A program made the translations under genes and the position numbers. Below, piece after piece: positions 10,891 through 22,831 of a stretch of DNA of 64,000 nt (its first letter is position 1; every line of letters starts with the position of its first letter). This DNA is from Syngnathus acus. Its lineage: Eukaryota > Chordata > Actinopteri > Syngnathiformes > Syngnathidae. Under the pieces are notes generated by a model. The model saw only the letters and a program-made list of their open reading frames with translations, was not told the DNA's origin and made no database searches. Location of the stretch: positions 1,605,500 through 1,669,499 of the forward strand of contig NC_051098.1 in assembly GCF_901709675.1 (NCBI RefSeq), given 5' to 3'.

Positions 10891-11541
10891 TTCATTGGGG
10901 GCACTTCAGGGTCAATCCAAGATGGCCGCCACACTAGAAGTGGGGGTCAAGGGTTCCTTCTGTTGAAATGGTGGAATTTGCTTAATGTGATGAATGTTCA
11001 TGTTGAATGTGCCATTAAGAATGAATGCGTAATTTTATACCACAAATGTACTAATTATGCAGAAACGTTCACGTCTCTGTTCAGTTTCTGTTGTTGGATT
11101 TGTTAGTCAGTTACGTTAGTCTGCCGAGTCAGTTTGTTTTTGTTAAACAGATTGGGCCTGCCGTTAATGACTTCTTCTTTTAAGCCCTCATAAGAAAGCC
11201 CCCAATTTCCTTGCGCTTGTAGTCCTTGAGAATATTTAATACCGTTATTAATCATTTTTAATCCGTTTGCTTTTAATTACGGTTGTTGCAGTTCTATCAG
11301 CTTGTGCCAGCATACAGATTAATTGTAGTTTAAAATAGCTGGCCGTGATTGGCGCAATGTATTCGCTAACAAGCCCGGCTTCTCAAGATGCTTTACACTA
11401 CCTTGGGAACTTGGCACCACACCAAGACTGATCATCCCGCTTCTCTCCTTTGTTCACATTCACATATTAAAACCATTGTCTCACGTCACTTCCTGCTGGA
11501 TGTGTTCGAAAAACATTTCAAATGGCAGCTATCACCACTGG

Positions 11542-11612
11542 TCCCATGTGGTCTAGCGGTTAGGATCCCTGGTTTTCACCCAGGTGGCCCGGGTTCAACT
11601 CCCGGCATGGGA
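11542..11612 (+). tRNA. tRNA-Glu (anticodon UUC), nearly canonical
   Basis: All four arms can be drawn. The acceptor stem is TCCCATG/CATGGGA, the D arm is GTCTAGCGGTTAGGAT, the anticodon stem is CCTGG/CCAGG with loop TTTTCAC (anticodon TTC), and the T arm is CCGGG-TTCAACT-CCCGG. The B box is GGTTCAACTCC, one change (G to A) from the usual GGTTCGACTCC. A TTTT stretch at 11621 could end polymerase III transcription. It has no intron. It stands alone just upstream of a LINE, so it could be an active gene or a recent tRNA-derived copy. Confidence 0.8.
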
Positions 11613-11639
11613 ACTGGCACTTTTGTTTCTACATTAATG

Positions 11640-14285
11640 AACGTTGGTGTACTGATGTCACGGTGTTGAAAGAGTTTTGCAGCCCTCTCCTAGAAACACT
11701 TTTCATAAACTGCCGGCCGTTCTATTCACCACGGGAGTTCTCCTCGATCGTCATGGCGGCTGTTTACATCCCACCACACGCACGTGCGAGTGAAGCCACG
11801 CAGATGCTGGCTGACCAGGTAACAGACATGGAGAAACTTCTACCAAACTCACTAATCATTGTTCTGGGTGATCTTAACAGGGCGAACCTCGCACACGAAC
11901 TCCCCAGATACAAACAGCACGTAACGTGTCCCACCAGAGGGGCACAGACTCTGGACCACTGCTACACCGTGATCAAGGATGCATACCACTCTGCGGCTCG
12001 TGCAGCTTTAGGACTCTCGGACCACTGTCTAGTTCATCTGATCCCGGCCTACAGGCAGAAACTAAAAACTTCTAAGCCTGTGGTGAGGACTGTGAGGAAG
12101 TGGACAGTGGAGTCAAGGCAGGACCTCCAAGCCTGCTTTGACTGCACCGATTGGGGAGCTTTCGAAGCTGCAACTTCAGACTTGCATGAACTCACTGACA
12201 CTGTCACATCATACATCAGTTTTTGTGAGGATCTGTGTGTGCAGACTAAGACCTTCTGCACGTACAACAACGACAAACCTTGGTTTACACCGAACCTCAG
12301 GAGGTTGCGCAAAGTCAAGGAGGAGGCCTTCAGGAGCGGCGACCGCGACCTGTTCAGGCAGACCAGAAACACACTGAACCGAGAGGTCAGGAAAGCCAAG
12401 AGGGGTTACGGGGAGAACCTGAAGAGACACCTCTCTGCCAATCCTGATCCCTCAACAGTGTGGAAAGGTCTGCAGAGCATCACGGGCTACAAGAAACGAA
12501 CCCCCCGTCCTGTGGAGAGCCCAAGGCTGGCTAACCAGCTGAATAAGTTCTACTGCAGGTTTGATCGGTCCTCCCACACAACGGGACTTCCTGCAGCACA
12601 ATCTACATACTCACCTCTCCCCACAACTGCTCTGTCCACACCTCTATCATCGTTGTCACCCACTCTCTCTCTTGCAGAGGCCGCGCCCGCACTCCAGGTC
12701 CGCGAGGAGGAAGTGCGCCAGATGTTCCGGAGACAAAAGACCAGGAAGGCACCGGGCCCAGACGGCGTGTCACCTTCCTGCTTGAAAGTCTGCGCTGAAC
12801 AGCTGGCGCCCACCTTTGCACGGATCTTCAACCGTTCTCTGGAGCTGTGTGAGGTGCCCTCGTGCTTCAAGAGCTCCACCATCGTTCCAGTGGCCAAGAA
12901 GCCCGCCATCACAGGTTTGAATGACTATAGACCCGTCGCACTGACATCTGTGGTCATGAAATCTTTCGAGAGGTTAGTGCTGAACCACCTGAAGGAGGTC
13001 ACGGGCCCCCTGCTTGACCCCCTCCAGTTTGCCTACCGGGCAAACAGGTCAGTGGATGATGCGGTCAACATGGGACTGCACTACATCCTGCACCACCTGG
13101 ACACTCCAGGAACGTACGCCAGGATCCTGTTCGTGGACTTCAGCTCGGCGTTCAACACCATCGCTCCTGACATCCTCCAACAGAAGCTCATCCAGCTTGC
13201 GGTGCCTGCCCCCACCTGTCAGTGGATCACCAGCTTCCTGACCAACAGGAGACAGCGTGTGAGGCTGGGGGGCATCACATCTGACACCCGGACCACCAAT
13301 ACTGGAGCCCCTCAGGGGTGCGTCCTCTCCCCACTGCTCTTCTCTCTCTACACCAACGATTTCTCCTCAGATGACTCTCCTGTGAAGCTCCTGAAGTATG
13401 CAGACGACACCACTCTCATCGGACTGATCCAGGACGGTGATGAGACTGCGTACAGACAGGAGGTGGAGCGGCTGGTCCACTGGTGCAACCAAAACCATCT
13501 GGAGCTGAACCCGCTCAAGACCGTGGAGATGACAGTGGATTTCAGGCGAGACCCTTCACCACTTTTACCCCTCACTATCCGCAGTAATACTATTCTCTCC
13601 ACAGACACCTTCAAGTTCCTGGGAACCACAATCTCTCGGGACCTGAAATGGACCGGCCACATAGACTCTGTCCGGAAGAAGGCCCAGCAGAGGCTGTACT
13701 TCCTGAGACAGCTCAAGAAGTTCAACCTGCCGCGAGAGCTTCTGAAGACCTTCTACACTGCCATCATCCAGTCTGTCCTCTGCACCTCCATCACTGTCTG
13801 GTTTGGATCAGCCTCCAAACAAGACAAGCACAGACTGCAACGGACAATCAGGACTGCAGAAAAGATCATTGGAATCAACCTCCCTTCTATCCAAGACTTG
13901 TACCTGTCCAGGACCAGGAAACGTGCAAGGAACATCTCTACAGACCCTTCTCACCCAGGTTGCAGTCTGTTTGAACTACTCCCCTCCGGACGGCGTTATA
14001 GAGCTCGGTACGCCAAAACCAGCAGACACCGAGACAGCTTCTTCCCCCAGGCTGTTGCTCTGATGAACTCACACCACTCATAGAGTCTCAGAGGCATTAC
14101 TGTGCAATAACATCCTGCTCTTCACACCTTTTGAATTTGTCTACACTGTTTTTGCCATTATTCACATGTCCTGAGTGTTGTTAGTCACCTATATGTTGAA
14201 CAGAGGGTGTGTTTTACCGAAGTCAAATTCCTTGTTTGGCACGCTCAAACATGGCGAATAAAAACTCTTGAATCTTGAATCTTGG
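11640..14285 (+). mobile_element. L2/CR1-like LINE, 5'-truncated, with (TTGAATC)n tail
   Basis: The 3'UTR follows the stop at 14083 and ends 'aataaaaactcttgaatcttgaatcttgg' in two parts: an AATAAA signal, then a TTGAATC repeat. The 5' border lies just downstream of the tRNA-Glu. Both ends fit target-primed insertion of a truncated LINE. Confidence 0.7.
11663..14083 (+). CDS. L2/CR1-like LINE polyprotein, partial endonuclease plus reverse transcriptase (open frame)
   Basis: An uninterrupted 806-codon frame. The N-terminal part is the distal AP-endonuclease: AAVYIPPHA near residue 31, [10 protein letters not shown] near 66 and [10 protein letters not shown] near 118. A basic linker follows. 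The RT has [11 protein letters not shown] near 363, [13 protein letters not shown] (motif A) near 490, [20 protein letters not shown] (motif B) near 546, [11 protein letters not shown] (motif C, catalytic DD) near 579, and a thumb ending [15 protein letters not shown]. It lacks the first half of the endonuclease, so the copy is 5'-truncated. The first Met lies in or just before retained coding sequence and is a formal start only. The open RT suggests a young insertion. Confidence 0.85.
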   Translation: MLKEFCSPLLETLFINCRPFYSPREFSSIVMAAVYIPPHARASEATQMLADQVTDMEKLLPNSLIIVLGDLNRANLAHELPRYKQHVTCPTRGAQTLDHCYTVIKDAYHSAARAALGLSDHCLVHLIPAYRQKLKTSKPVVRTVRKWTVESRQDLQACFDCTDWGAFEAATSDLHELTDTVTSYISFCEDLCVQTKTFCTYNNDKPWFTPNLRRLRKVKEEAFRSGDRDLFRQTRNTLNREVRKAKRGYGENLKRHLSANPDPSTVWKGLQSITGYKKRTPRPVESPRLANQLNKFYCRFDRSSHTTGLPAAQSTYSPLPTTALSTPLSSLSPTLSLAEAAPALQVREEEVRQMFRRQKTRKAPGPDGVSPSCLKVCAEQLAPTFARIFNRSLELCEVPSCFKSSTIVPVAKKPAITGLNDYRPVALTSVVMKSFERLVLNHLKEVTGPLLDPLQFAYRANRSVDDAVNMGLHYILHHLDTPGTYARILFVDFSSAFNTIAPDILQQKLIQLAVPAPTCQWITSFLTNRRQRVRLGGITSDTRTTNTGAPQGCVLSPLLFSLYTNDFSSDDSPVKLLKYADDTTLIGLIQDGDETAYRQEVERLVHWCNQNHLELNPLKTVEMTVDFRRDPSPLLPLTIRSNTILSTDTFKFLGTTISRDLKWTGHIDSVRKKAQQRLYFLRQLKKFNLPRELLKTFYTAIIQSVLCTSITVWFGSASKQDKHRLQRTIRTAEKIIGINLPSIQDLYLSRTRKRARNISTDPSHPGCSLFELLPSGRRYRARYAKTSRHRDSFFPQAVALMNSHHS

Positions 14286-14439
14286 TGGAGCATGGTGGTT
14301 ATTGGTCTTACTTTTACTCACATGCACTAAGAGGCAATTGTCAATGGCAGGTAGCCTTAAGATTTCTTCATTTTTTTCACTTAATGTCAGGAAAATCGGC
14401 TTCATTTTGGTTTTGTTATATCATTTTATTCAGTACAGT

Positions 14440-14770
14440 TTGTGATGCAGACTATGTATCAGAGGAGCTGAGGCGAAAGGCCCAACTTTTCTTTCCTGAC
14501 TATTGGTCACGAGCTGTGGATTGTGACTGAAAGAACAAGATCACAGATATAAGTGTCAAAAATGTGTTTCTTTCGTAGGATGTCTGGGCTCTACCTCGGA
14601 GATAGGATGAGAAGCTCTGTCATGCAGAAGGCGTTCAGATTGATGCTGCTGCTCCTCTGCATTGGGAGAATCCAGATGAGGTGGGTTGGGCATCTTGTAA
14701 GGGTGGCTTCTGGATGCCTCTCTGATGAGATGTTGTTCTGGGCACATCCCACTAATCCAGGACACATTAA
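14440..14770 (+). pseudogene. Old RTE-like LINE RT fragment
   Basis: The translations ELRRKAQLFFPDYWSRAVDCD, then FRRMSGLYLGDRMRSSV and IQMRWVGHLVRVASGCLSDE, align in order with the C-terminal region of the RTE-like copy at 49730-50040 (ELSQKAKLSIYRSI, LRRMSGLSLRDRVRSSV, SQMRWLGRLIRMPPGRL). The frame is shifted at about 14540. This is an old, diverged fragment. Confidence 0.65.
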
Positions 14771-14798
14771 TGCCTCTGAAGTGCGACTTCAGCTAAAT

Positions 14799-14930
14799 TA
14801 CCGTATTTTCCCGAATATAAGCCGCTAATGTTTGTTCAAGTGTTGAGCCCTGTTGCTTGTAGTCTGGTGCGGCGGATCTTAATGATTTTTGTGATGTATA
14901 ATAAACTTATACACTCGTTAGTTAAAAGGT
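14799..14930. mobile_element. Left end of a pogo-like transposon
   Basis: TACCGTATTTTCCCGAATATAAGCCGC-type end, followed by 'gtgcggcggatctta' and 'atttttgtgatg'. This resembles the left end of the element at 24962-27065. No matching right end is seen nearby, so it is a fragment. Confidence 0.55.
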
Positions 14931-15029
14931 TGTGGACCGCTGTTATGCAGCACTGCTTTGCTGGGCGGAGGGACATATGACCAGACAGTCGGGGTCCATC
15001 GACAGTATAAAAGGAAGTCTGTGAATAAA

Positions 15030-18000
15030 AGTGAAAGATCTTATTTACAGTATAACTACTAGTCTAAGAATGAAGGTTAAAAAAAAATCTTATTTACAGT
15101 ATGTTCAATGTGGGTATATGTATTAACATGAATGAGGTTTGTACAGAGAGTAAATAATAAATAGTAAATAGTTATTGCACGTAGTTTTTAAAGGAGTGTC
15201 GGTGTTGTATTATAGCTGGTGTTTTCTCTCAGAGTTCAGAGCGCTGATGGCTCTTGGGAAGAAACTGTTTTTCAGTCTGGTAGTCCTTGTTCGAATGCCT
15301 CTGTAGCGCCTCCCAGAAGGAAGCAGTTCAAACAGCTGGGAGGCGAGATGTGTGTTGTCTTTGATGATGTTGTGAGCTCTGCTGACGCACCAGGTGTTGT
15401 ATATGTCCGTCAGGGAGGGGAGAGGGCAGCCGATGATCCTTTGCGCTGCTTTGACTGTCCTCTGTAGCCTCCCTCTATCTGCAGCAGTGCAGCTCCCGTA
15501 CCAGGTGGTGAGGCAGTACGTCAGCAGGCTCTCAATGGAGGAATGGTAGAAGGCGAGCAGAAGCTTCCGATCCATTCTGCTCTTCCTGAGGACTCTCAGG
15601 AAGTGTAGACGCTGCTGAGCCTTATTGATGACAGCTGAGGTGTTGCGTATCCAGGAGAGGTCATCAGAGATCTGGACTCCCAGGAATCTGATGTCGTGGA
15701 CCCTCTCCACAATCTCGCTGTTGATGCATGGGGGGGATCTCTTCTTTTCCTTCTGAAGTCCACGATGATCTCCTTTGTTATCTTGGTGTTCAGAGCCAGG
15801 TTATTTGCAGAGCACCAGTTCGTGACCTCCTCCCTATAGGCTATCTCATCACCATTCGAGATCAGCCTTGACCACTGTGGTGTCATCAGCAAATTTTACA
15901 ATCATGTTGTTGCCGTGGGCCGGACTGCAGTCAAGGGTATAAAGACAGTAGAGGAGAGGACTCAGCACGCAGCCTTGTGGTGAACCAGTGCTCAGTGTGC
16001 GTGTAGAGGAAAGGTGGGGGCCAAGTCTCACCGTCTGGGGCCTGTTGGTCAAGAAGTCTTTCATCCAGGTGCAAGTGAGAGGGGGCAGGCCCAGAGTGTC
16101 CAGCTTCGTGACCAGAACGTTTGGGATGATTGTATTGAAAGCCGAGCTGTAGTCCACAAAGAGCATTCTCGCATAGCTCTGCTGCTGTTCCAGGTGTCTC
16201 AACACAGCATGCAGAGCTATGGTGAAGGCGTCCTCCTTGGATCTGTTCACCCGGTACGCGAACTGATGGGGGTCGAGTGTGGGGGGGAGGCAGTCCTTGA
16301 TGTGTTTGAGAACCAGTCTCTCGAAGCACTTCATTATTACTGGGGTGAGGGCAACAGGGCGGTAGTCGTTGAGGCTGGTTGGGGGTGAATTTTTTGGTAA
16401 GGGGATTATTGTAGGTGACTTCAGGCTGGTAGGAATGACTGCTTGTGCCAGCGAGAGGTTAAAGATCCTGCAGAAAATCGGGGACAGCTGGTGGGCGCAG
16501 GCTCTGAGCACTTTGCCAGGTACTCCATCTGGAGCAGGTGCCTTCCTGGGGTTTACTGCCTGGAGCACACGCCTCACCTCCTGCTCCTTTACAGTGAGTG
16601 GAGGGGTGCTGGGATCTGGTGTGGATGGGGGTGGGGGGAGGGCTACAGCAGGTGAGTGAGGCTGTGGTGATTCAAAGCGGGCAAAGAAGCAGTTGAGCTC
16701 CTCTGCCAGCGACTCACTTGGGTCTGACGTCACCTCACAGCCCCTGAAGTTGGTGATGGTCTGGATGCCCTGCCACACCTCTCGTGGTCTGTTGCTGGTG
16801 AGGTGGGACTCCATCTTCCTCATGTACTCCGCTTTAGCTTTTTTAATCCCTTTCTTCAGGTCAGCCAGAGTTGAGCTGTAAAGGGCTCTGTTGCCTGACC
16901 TGAAGGCAGAGTCACAGGCCTTGAGGAATGAGCGGACCTGGCTGGTCATCCAGGGTTTCTGGTTGGGGAAGACCCGAATGGTTTTGTCCACACATACGGT
17001 TCCCATGCAGAATTTGATGTAGTCCAGGACTGACTCCGTGAACATGGCCAGGTCTTGGTGGTGAAATAGGTCCGTGTTTTGAAGGCAGTCCTGGAGTTGA
17101 CAGAGTGCATTTCCAGGCCAAGTTGTTACAGTCCTTATGGTGGGCCTGGATCTGCGTCTGAGAGAAGTGTATGCGGGGATGAGTAGCAAGGAGAGATGGT
17201 CTGACTGTCCGAGGTGGGGGAGGGGCATGGCTCTGTACCCATGCTTGATGTTGGAGTACACGTGGTCCAAAGTCCTTTCCCCTCTTGTTGGGCACTTAAC
17301 GTGCTGGTGAAACTGTGGGAGTACAGTCTTCAGATTGTTCCTATTAAAGTCTCCTGCTATTATGTGAACACCATCGGGGTGGGCCCGCTGCTGTTCATTG
17401 ATGGTGTTCAGCAGGAGAGAGAGCGCCGCACTAGCTTTAGCATTCGGCGAGATGTAAACAGCGGTGATGATCACCACTGTTACCTCTCTCGGTAGAAAAA
17501 AAGGGCCGACATCTAACAGACATGTACTCAATATCGGTGGAGTAGTGGCTCACTATGATGCTGCTGTTGTTGCACCAGTCCTCATGCACGTAGATACAGA
17601 GACCCCCACCTCTTTTTTTGCGGGAGACCACAGTCCGATCCCAGCAGTGTAGCGAACGACCTGCTAGCTGCACGCTAGCATCAGGGATCTTCAGATTCAG
17701 CCAGGTCTCCGTGATAATGAGGGCGCAGCAGTCATGAACATAGTGATTTCCCGCAAGCTGTAGTTCCAGAGCTTCCATCTTGTGGGTGAGGGATCTGGCG
17801 TTGGTGAGATACAGGCTCGAGAGGGGTGGCTTGTGCGGTTGGTTCTTTAGCGTTAGTAGGAGGCCGGACCTGCGGCCTCGCTTCTGCTTCCTCTCCCTCC
17901 TCCGCCTGCGGCACTTTCCAGTCCCGACAACAATCCACAGAGAGTCCAGCGGTCTTGCTAGTTCGTCCGGGATGTTTTGGCTGTATTGAAATTCCCTTGA

Positions 18001-18175
18001 GACTGCGGTCTTATGTCAATAGCCAATGTCTACGAGGTCCTGTCGGCTGTAGTGGTGTGCCGCCGAAGCAAAAATACAAAAAGTCCACAAATAGACACAC
18101 AGAAAACGCAAAAACAAACACTGAAGGGGAGAGCCGTGAGCCGCAGCGTCTGAGCACGCCGCCATCTTGGTTCCA
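15030..18175 (-). mobile_element. LINE, near full length, minus strand (L2/CR1-like)
   Basis: It runs from a 5' leader that includes 'ccaagatggcggcgtg' (a YY1-type motif, about 18155-18170) through endonuclease and RT to an A-rich 3'UTR with AATAAA signals near 15150-15160. It is broken by frameshifts in the RT. The leader is about 300 bp and the coding part about 2.7 kb. Confidence 0.65.
15213..17840 (-). pseudogene. LINE endonuclease-reverse transcriptase, two frameshifts in RT
   Basis: The reading starts near 17800 (SLYLTNARSLTHKMEALELQ), goes through LIITETWLN (endonuclease Glu) and, after a shift near 17530, enters a 560-codon frame to 15849 with IIAGDFNRNNL, QSDHLSLLLIPAY, ARKAP-type linker 'NPRKAPAPDGVPG', VDYSSAFNTIIP (motif A), [14 protein letters not shown] (motif B) and [10 protein letters not shown] (motif C). 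Just after motif C a frameshift moves the reading to 15596-15892 and another to 15210-15710, whose end is PSGRRYRGIRTRTTR. All catalytic motifs are readable, but no single frame is complete. Confidence 0.8.
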
Positions 18176-18600
18176 GTATGAGCTTATTCTGAGTTTATCA
18201 GCTGTTCTGAAGATGTAAAGGAAATGGTTCTGCTGCTGATGGCCTATTTTGATGGCTGATGGTGTATTTTGAAGAAAGGGAAGAGGGTGTGTAATGTCTA
18301 TTGTGGAGGACACCTGTCTGGCTGGCAGTGGAAGTCCATGTGTTCGAGCTCCCCATAACTCCTACCATCATTGTCTGTGGAAAGTTAAATTTGTTGGAGT
18401 TTTTTTTTATTTATGTTGAATTAATTTATGTGCTTATTTTTGTTGTGAACTTAATCCTGTGTGTTTCCCTTTATTTTTTTAGGGCAATCCTTCTTCAGTT
18501 CCACCTGATTCATGCTGAGAGTTGACAGGAACATTGTTCAAGAGAACAATATACATGATGTTCGGCAGCTGCTACACCTTCAACATTCACTACTAGCCTT
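18176..18600. other. Unassigned stretch
   Basis: I see no gene or complete repeat. It contains a T-rich segment (18400-18480) and short frames without known motifs. Confidence 0.4.
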
Positions 18601-18605
18601 TCAGT

Positions 18606-18700
18606 TCAGTTCAGGGTGTACCCCGCCTACTGCCCGATGATGGCTGAGATAGGCTCCAGCACGCCCACGACCCTGTGTGGACAAGCGCTATAGATAGATA
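18606..18700 (+). mobile_element. 3' fragment of a tRNA-headed SINE-like repeat
   Basis: 'cagggtgtaccccgcctac', 'tgcccgatgatggctgagat' and 'aggctccagcacgcccacga' match the 3' part of the fuller copy at 63275-63650. Only about 95 bp remain, followed by a short (GATA)n. Confidence 0.65.
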
Positions 18701-18865
18701 AATATTATTGACAGGGCTACTATCATACCGGAGTAGGCACATGCACAATAAAATTGACAGACCTACTCAACCACAATAATTTAATCCCAAATAAATCTTT
18801 ACGGTCTCTACTTGTCGCTTTTTGTTTTGTTTGTGACGTTTAGAAAAAATAGAAATAAATTTATA

Positions 18866-20731
18866 TACCGTATTTTCCGCCCCAAAAGGCGCACCGGATT
18901 ATAAGGCGCACCTTCAATGAACGGCCCATTTTAAAACTTTGTCCATATATAAGGCGCACCGGATTATAAGGCGCATAAAATAGAAGCTATACTGCAACAA
19001 ACTGAGGTTGACTAGGGTTGCGGTATGCATCCACTAGCCAATAACCAACGAGCCCTCTGTAAACAATTGCGTTTCTCAAATGATCTCCTATAAAATGATC
19101 GGAACTGACTAAAGTTCGATCTAACGCATTGGTACTACTTACCTATGTTTCCCTTCCATATCGATCCGTAGATTTACTCGAAACATTAACAGAGCAGCCT
19201 ATTTTAACGTGAAATAGCCTGGTACGTATAGCAGCTATCGTTATAGCATTAGCCATCCGCAAAGTCCCACGAGCCTCAGCTCGCAATCTCCCATGAGCCT
19301 CAGCAAAGTGTAAACAATCGCGTTTCTCAAACGATCTCCTATAAAATGATCGGAACTGACTAAAGTTCGATCTAACGCATTGGTACTACTTACCTATGTT
19401 TCCCTTCCATATCGATCAGTAGATTTACTCGAAACATTAACAGAGCAGCCTATTTTGACATGAAATAGCCTGGTACGTATAGCAGCTATCGTTATAGCAT
19501 TAGCCATCCGCAAAGTCCCACGAGCCTCAGCTCGCAATCTCCCATGAGCCTCAGCAAAGTGTAAACAATCGCGTTTCTCAAACGATCTCCTATAAAATGA
19601 TCGGAACTGACTAAAGTTCGATCTAACGCATTGGTACTACTTACCTATGTTTCCCTTCCATATCGATCCGTAGATTTACTCGAAACATTAACAGAGCAGC
19701 CTATTTTGACATGAAATAGCCTGGTACGTATAGCAGCTATCGTTATAGCATTAGCCATCCGCAAAGTCCCACGAGCCTCAGCTCGCAATCTCCCATGAGC
19801 CTCAGCAAAGTGTAAACAATCGCGTTTCTCAAACGATCTCCTATAAAATGATCGGAACTGACTAAAGTTCGATCTAACGCATTGGTACTACTTACCTATG
19901 TTTCCCTTCCATAGCGATCCGTAGATTTACTCGAAACATTAACAGAGCAGCCTATTTTGACATGAAATAGCCTGGTACGTATAGCAGCTATCGTTATAGC
20001 ATTAGCCATCCGCAACGTCCCACGAGCCTCAGCTCGCAATCTCCCATGACCCTCAGCAAAGTGTAAACAATCGCGTTTCTCAAACGATCTCCTATAAAAT
20101 GATCGGAACTGATTAAAGTTCGATCTAACGCATTGGTACTACTTACCTATGTTTCCCTTCCATATCGATCCGTAGATTTACACGAAACATTAACAGAGCA
20201 GCCTATTTTGACATGAAATAGCCTGGTACATATAGCAGCTATCGTTATAGCATTAGCCATCCGCAAAGTCCCACGAGCCTCAGCTCGCAATCTCCCATGA
20301 GCCTCAGCAAAGTGTAAACAATCGCGTTTCTCAAACGATCTCCTATAAAATGATCGGAACTGACTAAAGTTCGATCTAACACATTGGTACTGCTTACCTA
20401 TGTTTCCCTTCCATATCAATCCGTAAATTTACTCGAAACATTAACGGAGCAGCCTATTTTGAAATGAAATAGCCTCGCGGGTACAACAGCTATTCGGTGA
20501 CGCCCCCTGACTACAGTTACCGTAATGTTGGGAAGCGATGCGACCTTGTAATTTACTAGTCGTACTAAAACGTACTGAAACATTTTGGCAGAGCACTGTG
20601 TACAACCAGTATGGATCAACAAATTCATCACTTGATCCATATATAAGGCGCACTGGACTATAAGGCGCACTGTCGGCTTTTGAGAAAATTTTAGGTTTTT
20701 AGGTACGCCTTTTAGGGCGGAAAATACGGTA
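18866..20731. mobile_element. Pogo-like non-autonomous transposon with internal 251-bp satellite
   Basis: The ends TACCGTATTTTCCGCCCC and GGGCGGAAAATACGGTA are inverted repeats that include TA at both borders. Subterminal 'aaggcgcaccggattata' and its complement repeat near both ends. No transposase frame is present. Almost the whole interior is a tandem array. Confidence 0.8.
19040..20560. repeat. Tandem array, six units with exact 251-bp period
   Basis: The marker 'gtttctcaaacgatctcct' or its close variant starts at 19071, 19322, 19573, 19824, 20075 and 20326, each step exactly 251 bp. Units differ by few point changes (for example cgatccg/cgatcag), which suggests recent expansion or homogenisation. 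The last unit diverges after about 20450. Confidence 0.9.
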
Positions 20732-21334
20732 CAAGCATAAATTGGATCAGAGAGAGATGAGCTTTGAAAAAGAAAATATCACTAAATTATTCTACTCTCA
20801 GATCATAGTTTTAACATGGCAAAAATATGTTGTTTTTAGAACTGCAAACTGTCCCTTTATGTTCCAAATCTAGTGATTGAGTTGATGTGGGGATTTCTAT
20901 AGGATGTGGGAATGGATGTTTTTTTCCAACGTCACATCCACTCTTTCCTAATTGGCTCATTTCGCTGTCTGTTTACTCGCGTTTGGCCCGCCTCAGATAT
21001 GCACTTGATGCGATTACTCACCAGACTCAATCGTTGGTACAACGATGAGCCTTGATTTCTCTGGTGTTGTGGTGCCCCCACAGATTCACTCCTCTAATAA
21101 AAATCATCTCATATCTGACTGTGCAAATGAATCATTGTGAGATTGTTAATGATTTAATCCCAAATTAATCCCCTGTCTTGAATTTTGCTGGTCCATACCT
21201 TGTCAGCATCTATTAAAACAGATTTGATGCTTCTGTTTTCACAAAAAAATGTGAATTGGGTAGAGCTCATAACTGTTAAATAATGCAGAAGGAACTTAAA
21301 CTGGGGAAATGAAGGCTAGATGACAGAGAAGTAG
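20732..21334. other. Unassigned stretch
   Basis: No coding region or known repeat recognised between two DNA transposons. Confidence 0.4.
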
Positions 21335-22237
21335 TACCGTTGTTTTCCATGTATAATGCACCCCCATGTATAATACGCACCCTAAAAAGGGCATGTCGAT
21401 GCTGGAAAAAAGCCTGTACCCATGTATAATACGCACCCAAATTTTGACTTTTTATTTTTTTTTTAAAGTCCCAATGATCGTCACACACGCATCTGGGTGT
21501 GGTGAAATTTGTCCTCTGCATTTGACCCATCCCCATGTGATTTTGATCCATCCCCTGGGGGAGAGGGGAGCAGTGAGCAGCAGCGGCGCCGCGCTCGGGA
21601 ATCATTTGGTGATCTAACCCCCCAATTCCAACCCTTAATGCTGAGTGCCAAGCAGGGAGGCAATGGGTCCCATTTTTATAGTCTTTGGTATGACCCGGCC
21701 GGGTTACTTAAGTCCGTAAACGTAAAATTATTTCAGAAAAAAGATCATCTTTGGGAACAACCGGATGTTATTCTGCCGGTCAGTATCACTGCGCATGCAG
21801 TAGCAAACTCGATAGCGAAGAAATATGTGAGACTCTCAACGGGATCACCAATATTTGAGTGATGTTCCAGTTATTTATCACAATTATTTATTATTATAAT
21901 AATAATATATATAATATATATAATAATTATTTATTTATTATTCACAATTGTCATGGTGATCTTTCTGGTGATTTCTTAACTAGGCTGGATGTATTTTTTT
22001 TGTTGGTGTTGATTTCTCCGACTGCCCAGAAAGGCACCACCGCGATCAGTTAGGTTAAAATGAAAAGAGAGGAAAGTGACGTTGTAAAGAACCATCCGTG
22101 ACAAGATTTTCTTCAAAAATTGTTGTACCATGATTTTCTTCAAAAAAAAAAACATTGTACCCATATATAATGCGCACCCCAGATTTTAGGACAATAAATT
22201 AGTTAAATTTTGCGCATTATACATGGAAAAAACGGTA
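21335..22237. mobile_element. TA-flanked small DNA transposon (copy B), inverted relative to copy A
   Basis: Its sequence is, over most of its length, the reverse complement of 2612-3567, including TIRs with 'ccatgtataatgc', the long AT stretch (21880-21945) and the embedded SINE. TA lies at both ends (21335-21336, 22236-22237). Confidence 0.8.
21466..21712 (-). mobile_element. SINE copy inside small transposon copy B
   Basis: The same truncated SINE body as at 3173-3412, reversed, with the junction 'ggccgggttacttaagt' identical in kind to copy A. Confidence 0.75.
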
Positions 22238-22831
22238 GTCGTCTCTAGTGTAGACATTCCACTGGAAAAAACAACGAAAAAAAAACATTGACAAAATGCA
22301 GCCACCGGAATTTTCTTATCAGGAAATTCCCCTTCCAAACAACAACCTCCCCCCTTGCACCTCATCTCCACCTACGCGTTCATAGATTGAGCGCCTCATC
22401 AACGTCAAGGTATGTAGATCTTAAATATACTGTTTCAGTGATGTGTTTCTTATTTAATTTATGTTGCATATTCAACTTTGTGCATTTTTGCTCCGCAATT
22501 GTGGTATAGAAAAAGCAAATATATAAAAAAGTATAAAATTTAAATATTAAATATAAATAATAATGAAATATAAAAAAAAAGGACCATTAGGGTAAAAACT
22601 TGCAGATTATTGCATTTTCAGTTATTTCTAATGGGGAAAATTGCTTGGAAACTCAACGGTTTCGTTTCTCAACGCTCCTTCTGGAACGAATTAGCGTTGA
22701 AATTCGAGGTTCCACTGTAATAGCAAAATTAAGCTTCATGAAGCGTTGATATTTATTTACTCCTCAGATGGTTCTCTTGGTTTAAACTGCTGAGATCCTG
22801 TTTTCAACGTCACTGGCTAGAGAGGAAATAA
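22238..22831. other. Unassigned AT-rich stretch with a MITE end
   Basis: At 22640-22720 'ctcaacggtttcgtttctca' and 'gaggttccactgta' look like the end of a TACAGTGGAACCTCG-type transposon. The matching other end was not found. The rest is AT-rich without motifs. Confidence 0.35.

Larger units (their letters stand above)
8933..11080 (-). mobile_element. Helitron-like element 1 (3' end intact, minus orientation)
   Basis: Read on the minus strand, the element ends GCAATTTCTCCAGGAATTGC, then ATTTT, then CTAG followed by T. That is a hairpin a few bases before a CTRR terminus, as in Helitrons. The same end occurs at 36051 and 38335. The body has about 145-bp tandem units (roughly 9100-10390), two blocks of CACTTCCGG repeats and the 'ccaagatggccgcc' segment (9632, 10916). 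It has no Rep/helicase frame, so it is non-autonomous. The 5' side ends diffusely near 11080. Confidence 0.65.

Noticed and set aside
19040-20560. Segmental duplication of a gene promoter
   Set aside because: The six 251-bp units have no coding or promoter features and lie between transposon terminal repeats.
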